A stretch of 64,000 nucleotides of DNA from NCBI GenBank assembly GCA_021432635.1, contig MU270093.1:62001-126000 (forward strand). Reading direction: 5' to 3'. A program made the position numbers and the translations under genes. Origin of the DNA: Thozetella sp. PMI_491. Its lineage: Eukaryota > Ascomycota > Sordariomycetes > Chaetosphaeriales > Chaetosphaeriaceae. The notes beneath the pieces are model-generated. The model was not told where the DNA came from. It made no database searches and was given only the letters and a program-made list of their open reading frames with translations. This document shows, in pieces, positions 20,828-32,768 of the stretch. How positions within the stretch are numbered: position 1 is the stretch's first letter; every line of letters begins with the position of its first letter.

Positions 20828-23800
20828 TCAAATCGGTCGTGAATCATAGTTGTTATCAGCCTCTATCGGCTGGGTCTGGGTGAAGGTCTCGCGGTAGCTA
20901 CTACGGCGGATCACGTCCCCTACTCCGTCTCTGACTTCCCGGGGTCCGCTAATGATCTGCCGCAGCTCGTCGCTGCGCTTCTGCCGTCGGTGCTCGCTGA
21001 GTCGACGAGGTATGTTGAATTTGCTACCGAAACCGGGGAGAAAGGCCGCCTTAGGCTCCCCATCGGCCTTGGTCTTGGACCCAACCCGAGACAGGCTCGG
21101 TGTCCTGAAAAAGAAACGAGGTCGGTGGTTGGCGCCCTGGTCTGGTGCAGTATAAGGTCGAGTGTCGGGAGGCGGTTCCTGTTGGATGGAATCCAAACTG
21201 CGTCGGTGCTTCATCACGCGCAAATTGCCACTGGGAGTGCGCCGGATTGTCCTGCGATCAGGCCCCTGGGGTTCCGGTGCAGGATAGTCGTCGTACTCGT
21301 CTTCGATTGGCAGGATGGCGAACGTGCGTTTGAAACGAGCACTCAAGCTGCGCCGAGGTAGAATAGGGCGGTTATCGACGGGCGGGTACCGGTACGTCCG
21401 ATCATGGTCATCCCAGTCCTCGTCGTCTAGATCCTGGTCGAAGGAGGTAGGCCTCCAGAAAGGGTGAAGCTTGTTTTCGTCCGCAGGCCCGTCATCCGCA
21501 GAGGGATACTTCGTCAGAGCCAATGCCCTTCCATTCTGCGCAGTGTTATCTGCAGTCTCCCTCCTTCTCTTTCTGGTGAGCGAAAAGGTTCTGGTCAAAA
21601 GACCCGGAGTCCGTGAGGCCGAGGGTGCGTATTCCGAATTGCGTCGGCGAGCCAGCGTCCGCCGTAGGAGCGACAGGCTACGCTTCGGCTTGTCCTCGGC
21701 GACTTCGTAATAGTTGCCCAGCTGCTTATCCTTCTCCGCTGCAGGTGTTAAACCCGATGGGGTTGCGGGGATGAACTGGATCACAGGAGGTTCCGGTATG
21801 GCCGGTGGTGCTCGCGGGTTTCGCAGAGGCGAATCAACGTCGTCCATGGAGAAAGCCTGAGGAGGAGTCACGGGTCCGTATTCATTGGCAGTCGTCATTT
21901 TAATGACCGGGGTTTCCGTTTCCAACCTCTGTTTCTGATCTATCGAGGAAGACTCGGACGGTTTGCTCGAGTGAGGACTTGAGTGGTTGACCATGAGAAC
22001 AGAGGTGTTTTGGTGTGGGTAAATATTAACCGCCATCGCTTCCGAAACTTCGGCGTGAGAGGTATTGTTTGTCTCGACAGACGCTTGCGAGAAGGGAGTG
22101 TTTCGGACAGATAGCCACTTGCCGGCGGAAGGGTCGCCATGGTGGTCCACAAAGAGCCTGTCTCCATGTACCTCATGACCGTCTCTGGTCCTGGACGACT
22201 CGACGGATCGTTCACGCTGAGCTGATGTGTCCTGCAGGCTCTCGGGCTCAAGATGGCGAAAACCTCTTGGTGTCTTTTCATCACGATGGGCTGTATTGGC
22301 TCCGTTGACGTCGCGGAGAAGCTCTCCGGATGAGTCCTTGCCGAGCTCCCTCGAACTTAGATGCTGGAGGTCTTGGTGTGCCTTCTGCAATGCCTGGTGC
22401 GCATGTTGAGCCTGCAGTGCATTGTGGGCCTTGAGGCTGTCTGCGGTCAAGGAGCCTGATCTCGAGGCGTTGCGACTTGTCGGCGCTGAAAGGGACGATG
22501 ATCGAGTAGGTATCATTGGCGGGAAGTCGATAGTCCTCTGATCCCCCCGACGAGAGCCATCAGACTCTGAGAGGGTTCTACTCCGCCTGCCTGCGCGCTC
22601 AAACACCGGCCCCGACTCTTTACCCTTTGATGTGCTCGAAAGGGGCACAGAGCTCAGGCTGTGGCTTCGCTTTGACCTTCGGCTGCTCGTGGATCGCAGA
22701 GATGGCTCCCTCGTCGATTTGTTGGACGAGCTACGGTCAGGTATCACCACCACGGGGATGCCACCGTTCTTCACCACCTCCCGGCGAGCTTTGCGGCTCG
22801 AGATCGAGTTGAACGTGCTCGTCGAGACGCGAGTCTCCCGCGAGGTTTCCGCCATCCTTCGCCGCCGTCTCTGGGCATCGTCCCGTGACAAGGAAGCCGT
22901 GGTTGAGCTGGCCGGAGACATGTCTGAGCCAGAGTCCCTTAGGCCCATCTGCTTTCGCACGTGGCGCAGCGTCTTCCTTCGCTGCGGTGCTGTCTCGACT
23001 AGAATCGCCTCCACAACAGTCGAGGCGGTAGACCTAGTGGACATGACAGATGTTCGACGGTGGTCCATGCTGTTGGACGAGTCCGAATTCGACGCAACAC
23101 GTTGGGTCGAGGGTCGGTCGGAAACCACCCTGCGGGGGTAGACGAGCGGGCTCTCCTGCAGTGATAGCGATCGCAGCGCCTTCGTCGCGTTGGTCGGCGT
23201 CACGGTGAGATCCTCGACAACTTCGGGCTGATGCCCATTCGTTTGGGCTGACTTCCGTCGCTTTCGCACAGTCACATGCCTTTCGAGATTGGCATCCCAT
23301 TCCTGCTCAACTTCGCTATTCGAGGTGCCCCACTCGCCGTCAAAGGTAATGAATTCCCCTTTGGTCCTCGGGGTCAGATTATCATCTTGCGTTGATTCCA
23401 AACCCAACCCAAGCCCCACAGCCTGCGGCTTCGTGCCGTTCACTTGGCGCACCGTGCTCTGAGATGTCTTTGCCGAGGGGACAATGGGGCGCAACGTCGA
23501 CCTGCCGTCATCATCATCCTCAGATGAGTAAGGGTTCTCAGGGGCAGTCCTGAAGGACTCGGTCCGGGAGTCGGCGGTCGCTTTGGAAGGAATACGATCG
23601 TTGAGCAGGGGCCGCGGTTTCGGACGGATCGCAGCGGGGCCGGGAGGGGTTCTCTCCGGGGTCAGGTTCGGAGTCGGGGGGGTTTGTTGGTTCGTAGGAG
23701 TTGTAGGGGCCGGGTGCGGCTCGACTGCTTCGACGTTTTCCGTGCTCTGGGCCGGAGTCGCAACATAGGTTGGGCTAGATGGAATGACTGAGTCGCTGGA

Positions 23801-24145
23801 TGATGAGGTTCGCGAGTGAGCTGGCGGCGTAGGGGGGAGGTCTGGGCCGCTGCTCATCCGCCTCGCCTGTTGTCCATGCGAAGGACTGAGTGGTGGTTGC
23901 GAGGCTGTTTCTCTCAACAGAGCAGTGTCGATATCGAGGGCATATTTTCTCGGCACCGATTGCTTGGTGCCATTCAATCCTGCGCCGCCGTACGTGTCCT
24001 TCCGGGGGTGCGGGAGGACCTTGTGCTTCTTGAAGTTGCGTTGCGGCCCCGCAAGGCCATCGAGTGCGTACTGAACTTCCGGCGCGCCCACCCCGCGCGG
24101 GATCGGCCTGGAGTCAGCACTCGCCGTCATGGAAAGAGACGGCAT
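20828..24145 (-). CDS. Large Ser/Arg/Pro-rich, mostly disordered protein
   Basis: One uninterrupted frame of 1105 residues with coding-type codon use; no known domain recognised. The first 100 residues contain a conserved-looking segment (PRGVGAPEVQYALDGLAG, NFKKHKVLPHPRKDTYGG). The middle is Ser/Thr/Pro/Arg-rich, with many SRTSSSSDS- and RRSRTLSES-type phosphorylation-prone stretches, acidic SSEDDDD, and a Gln/Ala/His run around HNALQAQHAHQALQKAHQDL that may be a short helix. The C-terminal 250 residues are denser: FWRPTSFDQDLDDEDWDDHD, RPILPRRSLSARFKRTFAIL, FFRTPSLSRVGSKT and FGSKFNIPRRLSEHRRQKR. It could be a scaffold or cell-cortex/cytoskeleton protein, but nothing proves this. No membrane segment or signal peptide. 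Confidence 0.8.
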   Translation of the reverse strand: MPSLSMTASADSRPIPRGVGAPEVQYALDGLAGPQRNFKKHKVLPHPRKDTYGGAGLNGTKQSVPRKYALDIDTALLRETASQPPLSPSHGQQARRMSSGPDLPPTPPAHSRTSSSSDSVIPSSPTYVATPAQSTENVEAVEPHPAPTTPTNQQTPPTPNLTPERTPPGPAAIRPKPRPLLNDRIPSKATADSRTESFRTAPENPYSSEDDDDGRSTLRPIVPSAKTSQSTVRQVNGTKPQAVGLGLGLESTQDDNLTPRTKGEFITFDGEWGTSNSEVEQEWDANLERHVTVRKRRKSAQTNGHQPEVVEDLTVTPTNATKALRSLSLQESPLVYPRRVVSDRPSTQRVASNSDSSNSMDHRRTSVMSTRSTASTVVEAILVETAPQRRKTLRHVRKQMGLRDSGSDMSPASSTTASLSRDDAQRRRRRMAETSRETRVSTSTFNSISSRKARREVVKNGGIPVVVIPDRSSSNKSTREPSLRSTSSRRSKRSHSLSSVPLSSTSKGKESGPVFERAGRRSRTLSESDGSRRGDQRTIDFPPMIPTRSSSLSAPTSRNASRSGSLTADSLKAHNALQAQHAHQALQKAHQDLQHLSSRELGKDSSGELLRDVNGANTAHRDEKTPRGFRHLEPESLQDTSAQRERSVESSRTRDGHEVHGDRLFVDHHGDPSAGKWLSVRNTPFSQASVETNNTSHAEVSEAMAVNIYPHQNTSVLMVNHSSPHSSKPSESSSIDQKQRLETETPVIKMTTANEYGPVTPPQAFSMDDVDSPLRNPRAPPAIPEPPVIQFIPATPSGLTPAAEKDKQLGNYYEVAEDKPKRSLSLLRRTLARRRNSEYAPSASRTPGLLTRTFSLTRKRRRETADNTAQNGRALALTKYPSADDGPADENKLHPFWRPTSFDQDLDDEDWDDHDRTYRYPPVDNRPILPRRSLSARFKRTFAILPIEDEYDDYPAPEPQGPDRRTIRRTPSGNLRVMKHRRSLDSIQQEPPPDTRPYTAPDQGANHRPRFFFRTPSLSRVGSKTKADGEPKAAFLPGFGSKFNIPRRLSEHRRQKRSDELRQIISGPREVRDGVGDVIRRSSYRETFTQTQPIEADNNYDSRPI

Positions 24146-25340
24146 GGGCGGATCCCGCAGAATGCAATATTGCTGCTGACTTCATTTATTGGGTTCCAGT
24201 TCTTTTGGGACGTTATGGGCCGAGGCCTGGCATATTGGTTGCAAAGAGCCAAGATTACCCAGAATGGGACAATGCTGTCCCAGCAAGTTTGGAAGGGGGG
24301 GTTGCGAGGATGGCTAAGGATGCCCGGTTTTGACGGATTGGCCGGGGCCTCTGGAGGTGGATTCGGCCGGATCGCGAGAGGCAAAAAAGTGCCCGGCTGT
24401 CTCTCTCTGGCACGACGAAACGAGTTTTTGGTTCCTTGTGCGCCGGAAAGGAGCGATCTGTGGCGTGGACAGCAGGGCAGTGAATGCTTGCGCAGCTGGC
24501 GATGCGGTCCCAATGCTTGTCGCGGGTGCGTCGTACAATAAAGTCGCCTCGAAATGCCTTCGCCAATCAAGCCATAACCAAGACCTGGTCACACATCACG
24601 ATAGAAACAGGATCCAAGCACATGGGCGAAATGGCGCGGCGTCGGTCCCGGGGGGTGGAGGGGTCAGAGGGAGGATGCGCCGTTGCGGTCGGAAAGGTTT
24701 GGAGGTGCGAACAGGCAAACGTGGACACAAGCTGCGAGCACTGGGCGACACCAGATGACGATGTCTCTAAAAGGAGGGGGCTGGCCGGCTGCAAGACGAC
24801 CCAGACAGCTGGAGAGCGGCGGTGGTGTTCGACAGGAGGCGAGAGCGAGGCGTGGTCAAGCTCCTAAAAAAGCCACGGGGAGTCACGATCAAATCGTAGG
24901 CGACCGGTCGAGACTCTGACACGGAATCTGAGGGCGAGAAGAAACGACGCAGGAGCATCGGTAGGTCGGCGGCGGGCTTGCGCACAGTCTTCTATTGGAC
25001 TTGGGGGACAACGTGGGTGGGTTCCCGACAGTCTGCAAAGCAAAATAGGCAGGCTGGAGCCAACTACGGACGGAGCTACGGACGAGGGACCCACGGTGCG
25101 CAGACTAAGAAAAGAAGGAAGTGCAGCGGCAGGCGACAGGCGGCAGGCGGGCCAGTGCCATGTCGAAATGGGGGTACCAGCTGCTCCTTCTCTCACACAG
25201 TCTGCACAGATTGGCAAGATTCGACCAGTTACTGCATACACAGAGTACCCAGTACAGGCCCGTTGGTCCAATCTGGGCTGGTGCCAAAAAAGCTACAGGT
25301 CGCCTGCGATGGCGGCCGCGGCGGGGGGGTAGACCCAGCC

Positions 25341-25370
25341 CCTCACATTTGCTCACATTTGCTCACATCT
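25341..25370. repeat. Three tandem copies of a 10-bp unit
   Basis: The unit (g/c)CTCACATTT occurs three times in a row, the last copy ending ATCT. Confidence 0.85.
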
Positions 25371-25668
25371 GGGCAAGACCTCGTCGCCCCCGGTCCCCTC
25401 GAGGTCACTCACCCACTCGCCCATTCCCACTGTACCACTCGGTCATCCTTCGCTGTGCGGATTCGACCGTAACCTCCACTAGAAAACTTACCGAGTAGTA
25501 GGAGCGATGCGCTCCTCTGCCCGCGCCCGTGCCGATGGCTACCCTCCATCACGCTATCGACATTCGCCGCCGATATCGTCTAGATCTCTTTCTCCCTGTC
25601 TCTTCCCCCCTTCCCCTCCCCCGTTTTCCCCGTATGCCAATGAAAAGACCCGTCCCGTCGTAGAGAGC

Positions 25669-25687
25669 GTGTGTGTGTGTGTGTGTG
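25669..25687. repeat. GT microsatellite
   Basis: (GT)9 plus one G. Confidence 0.95.
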
Positions 25688-28600
25688 CTAGAGGGATCGA
25701 GCCCCTCTTCTCCTTGTCCCTTACCGAGCCTCACGAGACTGCCACCGCTCTCCTGCTACGTCCGCGGTCCTCGAGGGCTGGCTCCAGTAACCCTCTCGGC
25801 GCGCCGCCACCTTGGCAAAATCCGCTGTGCTGCAGTCTGCACAGGCACTGTCGCCGGTTGATTTCGACCACTCTCGTTCCCCAGCCGCTTTTCCTGGGCG
25901 GGCAGCTGCAAGTCTCTGCTATCGCTGCGCATGCAGTCGACTGTCGACTGTCGACGCCATGACGGCACGAGACTAGAATGGGAGCAGACCGCGGAGACAG
26001 GCAGCGGCTGTCCATTAGCACCGCCCCTAGGCATTGGCTCGGTGCGGCTAGTCTGCAGCAACATCCGGTCCCCCAGTCAAATCAGCTCACGAGAACCGGC
26101 ACAAGGCTGGCCGTCCTCTCAAGAGCTGCATAGCCTGCAGGAAGGCCGTGGCGAATAGGGTACCGAGCTGCGGTGTCTCCGTGTGTCCCACTCCTGCGAG
26201 CGCACAGCAGTCACCGACCGCGACAAATTTGCAGCGCCGCTACCGTTGCTTCTTCGAATGGCCACGGCGAAGAGGGGGGAGGGGCAGAAACACACGGGGA
26301 GGAAGAGAGCGACCGCGGTGCTCCTTGCATCCGCCTGTCCCCACGGCAGCGAACAGGATGATTCGGCACTGGACGAATTCCATGTTTCATAGATGCCCCA
26401 GCAAACAGGCGCCTGAGAGCCGCTCTGTACACCATCTTTGCCAATTGAGGGGGGGTCAAGTGACACCAGTCTCGCCAACTTGCGCTCGTCTGACGATGGA
26501 GTCGCTGAAGATAAGTTGAGACATTTTGCCTTCCAACCGCACACCATCTTTCTTTGATAGTTCACGGCAGCACCAACAAGCTCATGAACTGCCAACGCGC
26601 GAAGTTGGACCGGGTCGGCTCGAGCCCCCCCACATGGACGCGGCAACGGCGCTCGTCCAAAGTCACTGGCCGGCGCCTTCTAGCTGCTTCGACGCGCCGT
26701 TCTAGACAATAGACTTTTGGTCCGATCCAGGATATCAGTGACGGGAATGAGTGGGCCTTCGTCCTTCAACGGCTAACCAGCTGCCCTATGCAATGCGAAC
26801 AGTCGAAGCTAAGTCGTTGTGCAGCAAGCCAAGTAGAAGCCGGGTTCTCGACAGAAAGGCAAGCAATCCCAGCTAGCAACAAAATCTGTATACACTGGAC
26901 TGGAGTCTAAATACCACCCCAAGACCCAGCCATGAATAAGCAACTAGCAATCGCCTCCGAGATGGCAACAGCGGATTGCTGACGGATGGAGCGGAGTTTG
27001 CTAAAAGCAAATGACGTTGTTAGCGACAAAAGTCATTTGAGCTACAACCATAGTGCTTGGCGCACAAGCTCCGGCAATGCCCCTTTGTAGTTCCGTCTAG
27101 GCCGGCCTCATGTAGTCAGCGTGCTATCAATGGTCGATCTAACCTCACATGACATCCCGGTTACCGCCTGGCTAGTAAGAAAGCTTAGACCACGACTTCT
27201 TGAAGCCGCGCAGTCCACTCTATGTCTACTTGGCGTTATCGGGGCGGCGGCATGATATCGGGAATCGTTCGAGCGTCCAGCGACAACTAATAGACTCTGC
27301 AAGAGTAGGTCTGACCATTTGCCCAGTCTAGTCTCGCCCGTGACTGTTGCAGATTGTATCTAAAAGCTAGGAGCCAACAGTACTCTGGCAGCTACGGGTA
27401 GTGGGCTTTATAGCTGCTCTAGTGCTCAGCTCGATATCACCAGGGTAGCCTGAGCATCGGTTCTGTTGACGCTAGGTATATCAAGTCAAAAAACGGAACT
27501 CAGACCATAAGCTGCCCCTGGAAGGAAGCAAGAGGCAGGGCAATTGGTCTGACATTCTCTGGTTTTGTATTCACCAACTCCACTGCTAGTCGAGGTTGCC
27601 TACCTTACTTACCTCGCCAGGGCGTGATCAAGGGGCATGTAAGGAATGGAGTGCCACATATAGTTTTAGAGTCACTGCCTGTTCGAGATAGACAGAGTAG
27701 GCCGTGTTGGGTATCTCATCCTCTCCTTGCCTACGACAGCCCATATCTCTTGCAAGAGATTGCCCATAAGACTGTGGTCAGTAGAAAACCCTTGGTCTCA
27801 TCTTCAGAATAAGTTCAAGGGGAGAGACAGCGCGCTTGCCTTGTTTAACACCTCCCCTCGATACTACATCAACATTTCCGACTAACTTAAGGGTCAACTT
27901 GAGTTTTACAGCACTCGGTCCTACCCCCGCCCGTCTCTACAGACCTATAGTGCGCTGGCGCTGGGGATATCGTAGCGCCCGCGATACCCTAAGTCGCTAG
28001 CACGCAATGTTTCTCCTGGCACCGGTTGTTCGCCGGCTGGGCTATGGTATAGGGATATGTCACCACTCTATCGTCGCTACAATGGATCGAACACGCATAC
28101 GACTTAATCTAAACAACTTTAGCTCTACTCAATAACTATCTGACCTTGGCACTCTTAAGTTTAAGGCATGGCTCTGTCCCGTTCCAATAATGTCTCCAGT
28201 GCCGATATTCAGAGAGTTAGCCTTCAGCCTACGAAGAATGCAAGACGTAACCATATTAACTAGCTCCTGAGCGCACGGGAGGCCCATCGCGGGATGGAGC
28301 TTGGATATAAGATATTACCTAGTTCGAGCAGTGCAATTACGACCGCCTGCACTACCCGAATACTTGACGACATAGTATCATACTCATTCACTGATGCGCC
28401 TTCTCCTAGAAAGAATCACAGAAACTACGATGACAGAGTGGTGATAATGTTGAGAGCCGAAACTATCCCCCATGGTCACCGAAACTCGAATGATACAGAC
28501 CTCGCGGTGTTTCGTTAAACGACGGCTTCTGCAGTTCTTTGAGTTGACGGATAGAGTGTTTTGAAGGTCCCGGTACATGTGCTCTGGACACGGTGCAGCT

Positions 28601-30491
28601 ACTATTGGAGACTTTTGGTGTCTAGCTTCCTATTGTGTACTCAATCCTTTGGCGCGTCTTATACGAACCTCGGGTGCGTCTACAACGTTACTGTAGGTGC
28701 TCCTAGGCAACCAGATCCTATGCCCGTCTGACAGCGCCGTCATTGCACCCTTTAACCAGGTAGCCTACCTCCAAGCTTGAAAGGGCCGGTATCTGTGAGG
28801 AGTGACAGCTGTTGTTTGAGAGAGATCTCAAGCCTACGCGATGCCTCATTTGCTGCATTCTTCGTTGATGTATGGTGGCTAGAAAGTCGTTGCCACGCGT
28901 TGCAATACATACCTTACAATACTCTGTATACCTACCCAGTAGGTAGTAGACAACAGGGTCTGGTTCATCGAGAGGAGAATCTATTCTTGGGACCCTTGTG
29001 AGGCCAGTCGTCGTGCACGCTACCTTGTGGCGGGGGGATGGGACGGAATGTGGCCTGTCCGACAGCGGGCGAAAGGATTATCACGCTGTTCCAATGTCCA
29101 CGCCGTTGCTACTATTAGCGGCAATGTCTGGCCGCTAAACCAACCCACCTCCCTCCCTGTGGCACCATGACGAAACCTGTAATTAATCCCGGCTTTCTTT
29201 TCGCTGGTGGGAAGAGTAAATTACTCCCGCGGGATCGTGAAACAAAGCGCAAATGAAATAGAGCCTGGGGGGAGAACCCTAAAGTTTATTACAGAGGCTC
29301 CAAAGGCCAAAGGGCGAAGATCATATGTAGCTTACAGCTGATCAACTTCAAACAAACATGCAGGGTTCCCCATGGTTCACCTATGCCGACGGGCGACGGG
29401 CCTCTGATAGGTGCCCTCCTCCCAAAATTGCAGGGGACCACACCACTACGGCGTCTTTTCGCAGGGGTCTGGAAGACCCCAAAGGACTTGTCTCCCGGAA
29501 AGGAATGCCGGGGTAGCGCCGTGAAACAAACGATGTCCAGCTGCGCACCAGAGGGCTCCTAGAAACTGGGAAGAATGGCCATTTCTATGGCCATACACAC
29601 CACGGGAGCCAACGACTGCAATGTGCCATGTCGAGTCTAGAAGCGGTACCAATTGACAATTGGTGTGCGGCCAAGCTAAGACAAAGAACGCACAAGGGAG
29701 GTTCATCTTAGACCGGCCAGTCGCGGGAGAGGGATACCATCCGCGAAGGCCATTACCGGCAGGAACCGATGATCGGGAACACACTAGCTAAGGGACCATG
29801 GGGCCAGTTTGTATACGGAGGAAGAGATTCTTCGGTGGAATTCTCCCGTCCAGGTAAGGGGGCCCATGAGTGACGATCGACAATAAGCACAGTACCTCGC
29901 TCTATTAGGTTTTGTACCCCATCGTTGGCTTGCGTGGGTTCATTCGCAGCCGTCTGATGTCCGGTACCAAAGAGTCTCTTGGCGACTGTCAAATACGTAG
30001 CTTTTGCCTCAAACAGCAAAGCATACCTGGCAGGGTAGGCCCTAAGCCCTCTATTCGCCGCACCCCCCAGCCCGACCAAGCGTGGACCGCAACCCCTGAA
30101 AAGGAAGAGAACATGCGCTGTGGGAATCGCTGATTGGTCGCCGGGTCTCCCCCCAGCCTCGTGTTGCGATGGGATCTGGCACCCTGGCGGCGACATAAGC
30201 CTAGTATTGGGCAGAGGTCGCCCACACGACAATCCCAACCCTTCTGAGCAGCCCCTCCTCTATGTAGCTTGTGCTCCGCCGAGCCGGGCGCATGCTGTCG
30301 CCGGGTAGACGCAGCACCCACGTTCTTTGCCATCCCCCAATCTGATATAAGGGTATCGATCTGCTTACACCAGCCCTTCCCGACCTGGATTCCCTCCACA
30401 CCTACTCTCCTTCGCCACTGCATAATACCCTAAGGAGTCGCGCTCGCAAACAGGACCGATCCTTCTACTTCTTGGAGAGCATACCGACACC

Positions 30492-31209
30492 ATGAAGAAC
30501 ACCGCCTTCCTTCTCCTTGCCTCGGCAGTTGCCGTCAGCGCACAGTTGACCCTGGAGAACAACACCTACACCTGCGGCAAGCCCAACGTTGCCTATTGCG
30601 CGGGAGACTCCCTCAAGACCGATATCATCGTGCGATGCGACAACAAGGGCCACGGTCAGCCCGGTCGCTGCGGCGATGTATGTGTTTTAGCTTCCTCTGA
30701 GCAATGAGCTATGCGCTAACACCCAACGTTAGAACCTCGCCGGCCAGCCCCCCGTCGGCAACACGCCAAGCCTCTGTGTCCAGAGCGATGAGATTGTGGG
30801 TGACGCAGCGTGTGAGAAGAACTGCGTGGTCTATGCTGCCTCGGCGTGGACTCTGCCAACGGACGAATGCACCCCTACCTTTACCGCCTCCTCGACCGCA
30901 TCTGCTTCTGGGTCGACCAGCTATAGCCATCCTATCGGCAGCTTGACATCTACCAGTGCCCCCGAGGGCACAACGACGGATATCATTACTACTCCGTCCG
31001 ACACTGTCATCATCTCGACGCCAATCGGCACGATAAGCTCGCGGCCCGTCGGAAACGGCTCAGTGGTCACCATCACTTCGGCGGTGGGTGCGACTCGAAC
31101 GCCCAGCGGACCGGCATCTTCGACGACCGCTCCACCAAACGGCGCTCCGTTGAACCAGGCTGGCATGGGCCTTGCTGCCCTTGGTGTTCTTGCCGCCTAT
31201 CTCATCTAA
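30492..31209 (+). CDS. Secreted 8-cysteine, Ser/Thr-rich GPI-anchored protein
   Basis: Exons 30492-30677 and 30733-31209, with a 55-nt intron (GTATGT...GTTAG, branch GCTAAC); 220 residues. Signal peptide MKNTAFLLLASAVAVSA with cleavage likely before QLTLENN. The mature N-terminal half has eight cysteines, spaced x7, x12, x10, x16, x11, x3, x14. A Ser/Thr-rich region follows, then a GPI signal: small residues at PPNGAPLNQ and a hydrophobic end (GLAALGVLAAYLI). The architecture matches fungal cell-wall or surface proteins and some effectors. The cysteine spacing does not fit CFEM as I know it. The exon join is supported by frame and by cysteines on both sides. No enzymatic motif. Confidence 0.85.
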
Positions 31210-32138
31210 CTTGGCGAAGAGCATCTGTGTTTGCTTCACGAGTGCATAATTAAAACCGCCACATCTTGGGTGGGGTAGTGTATAGGCTTGTATAGTTGTT
31301 TGGAGGACATATCATTGCCGCAGACCGGCTTGCGTTCCTTTCACGTGTAGGCCAGCACGTTTGCATATACCACAGAGGGGCAGGAAAGGATTATGGTAAT
31401 GATGATTTGAACATGAACACCTCCGGTATTGGTGGCACGCGGTATATCAACGGCGTTGGGTGCCACATGCAGGAGACGACCCGCACATACATGGAAATAG
31501 GTAGATAACATCCACAAGAGATACCTTTAGAACCCCCACGGATCTCTCGTCCCCTCGATCAAGAGAACCTTGATCTTGTGTTCATTTTTGCCTTTCCTCG
31601 GCGCAGCCTGACCCTTACACTCCTAGTATGGATGCGATTACCTGGTGGAAGTTTCCCCATGCTACCTATGACGAATCAATATGCATACTCCGCAAGTGAG
31701 TAGACTTCAGCAAAGGGCCATGTGCTGTGACTGAGCGCTATCGAGTTGGCATCCGTCGGATGCACAAGTACGGACGCCAGTACAGGGGCTCTACCGACGT
31801 TGTAGAAACGAACAATTCCCAGGTCGACCCCAGATCGTCTAACTATTTAAGCTAATTACTGTAGGCTCACAATCGTGCAAAGGGTTGGCCACTCTAACAT
31901 AGGTACAATATCTACAGGTCCATCTAGCACCATGGCTCTCTGTTATTGGCTGTAGCTAGGCCGACTCACCGCTAATTGGTGGGTCTTCAATCGCAACTAC
32001 ACCAAGAAAGAAGGTGCCATACTAGTCAACTCGTCCTCAAAAGGATTTGCTCTGTCTACCTTGAAAATCCACCTTCATTCGACGTGGAGAGGCCAAGTAG
32101 ACACCCGAACTTCACCGAAACCCTCATCACCTGTTGTC
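31210..32138. other. Intergenic, no supported gene
   Basis: 3' region of the GPI-protein gene and upstream region of the HD-domain gene; nothing recognised. Confidence 0.6.
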
Positions 32139-32768
32139 ATGGATGCGCTCAGTGAGGACCCGTTGGTCAACACCGTTACGGCCTACGTCAAGGACTACAT
32201 GAGCAACTATGACGCCTCTCATAGCTACGACCACATTGAGCGCGTCGTGGCGGTGGCGAAGCGCATCTATGCAGAGTCACCAGCCGAGCCTGCCCTTGAC
32301 GCCAAGGCCATCCTCCTCTCGGCGCTCCTCCACGACGTCGGCGATCGCAAGTACCTCAAGCCAGGCGAGGATGCCGCTACAATGGTGACAACAGTCCTTC
32401 TCGCCCACGGCGCATCTCCCGAGCTCGCAGAGAGGGTACAGACCATCTGCCTAGGCGTCAGCTATTCTAGCGAGGTCAAGGACCCAGCACGGGTGAAAGC
32501 TCTGATCCAGACGCACCCGGAGCTGGCGGTCGTTCAAGACGCAGACCGCATCGACGCCATCGGGGCCGTCGGGCTGGGGAGGATGTTCACCTTTGGCGGC
32601 GCTAAGACGAACCGCAGCATGGCCGATACCATGGACCATCTGGACGAGAAGCTGCTGCGGCTCGAGAGTATGATCAAAACGGAGGCTGGGAGAAAGATCG
32701 CCAAGGAGAGGACAGAAAGACTCTTGCTTTTCAAGCAGTGGTGGAAGGATGAGACGGCTGGCTTCTGA
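32139..32768 (+). CDS. HD-domain phosphohydrolase-like protein
   Basis: Intronless, 209 residues from ATG 32139 (start MDALSEDPLVNTVTAYVKDY). An upstream in-frame Met at 32061 would add 26 residues that do not look conserved. HD-superfamily metal ligands are visible: the first His in ASHSYDHIERV, the HD pair in LLSALLHDVGDRKY, and the distal Asp in VVQDADRIDAIGAVGLGRMF. The pattern and length match the YedJ-like group of HD hydrolases, divalent-metal phosphatases or nucleotidases of uncertain natural substrate, probably cytosolic. The ADRIDAIGAVGLGR motif is characteristic. No neighbour suggests a pathway. Confidence 0.9.
   Translation: MDALSEDPLVNTVTAYVKDYMSNYDASHSYDHIERVVAVAKRIYAESPAEPALDAKAILLSALLHDVGDRKYLKPGEDAATMVTTVLLAHGASPELAERVQTICLGVSYSSEVKDPARVKALIQTHPELAVVQDADRIDAIGAVGLGRMFTFGGAKTNRSMADTMDHLDEKLLRLESMIKTEAGRKIAKERTERLLLFKQWWKDETAGF

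Larger units (their letters stand above)
24146..30491. other. 6.3-kb gene-poor region
   Basis: No gene supported. About 24150-26650 is GC-rich, pyrimidine/purine-biased promoter-like DNA with a GT microsatellite (25669-25687) and a 10-bp tandem repeat (25341-25370). About 26700-29300 is AT-richer, with stops in every frame, as in degenerate repeat or RIP-altered DNA; short frames such as 28294-28518 resemble nothing known. 29300-30490 is the upstream region of the GPI-protein gene. Confidence 0.5.
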
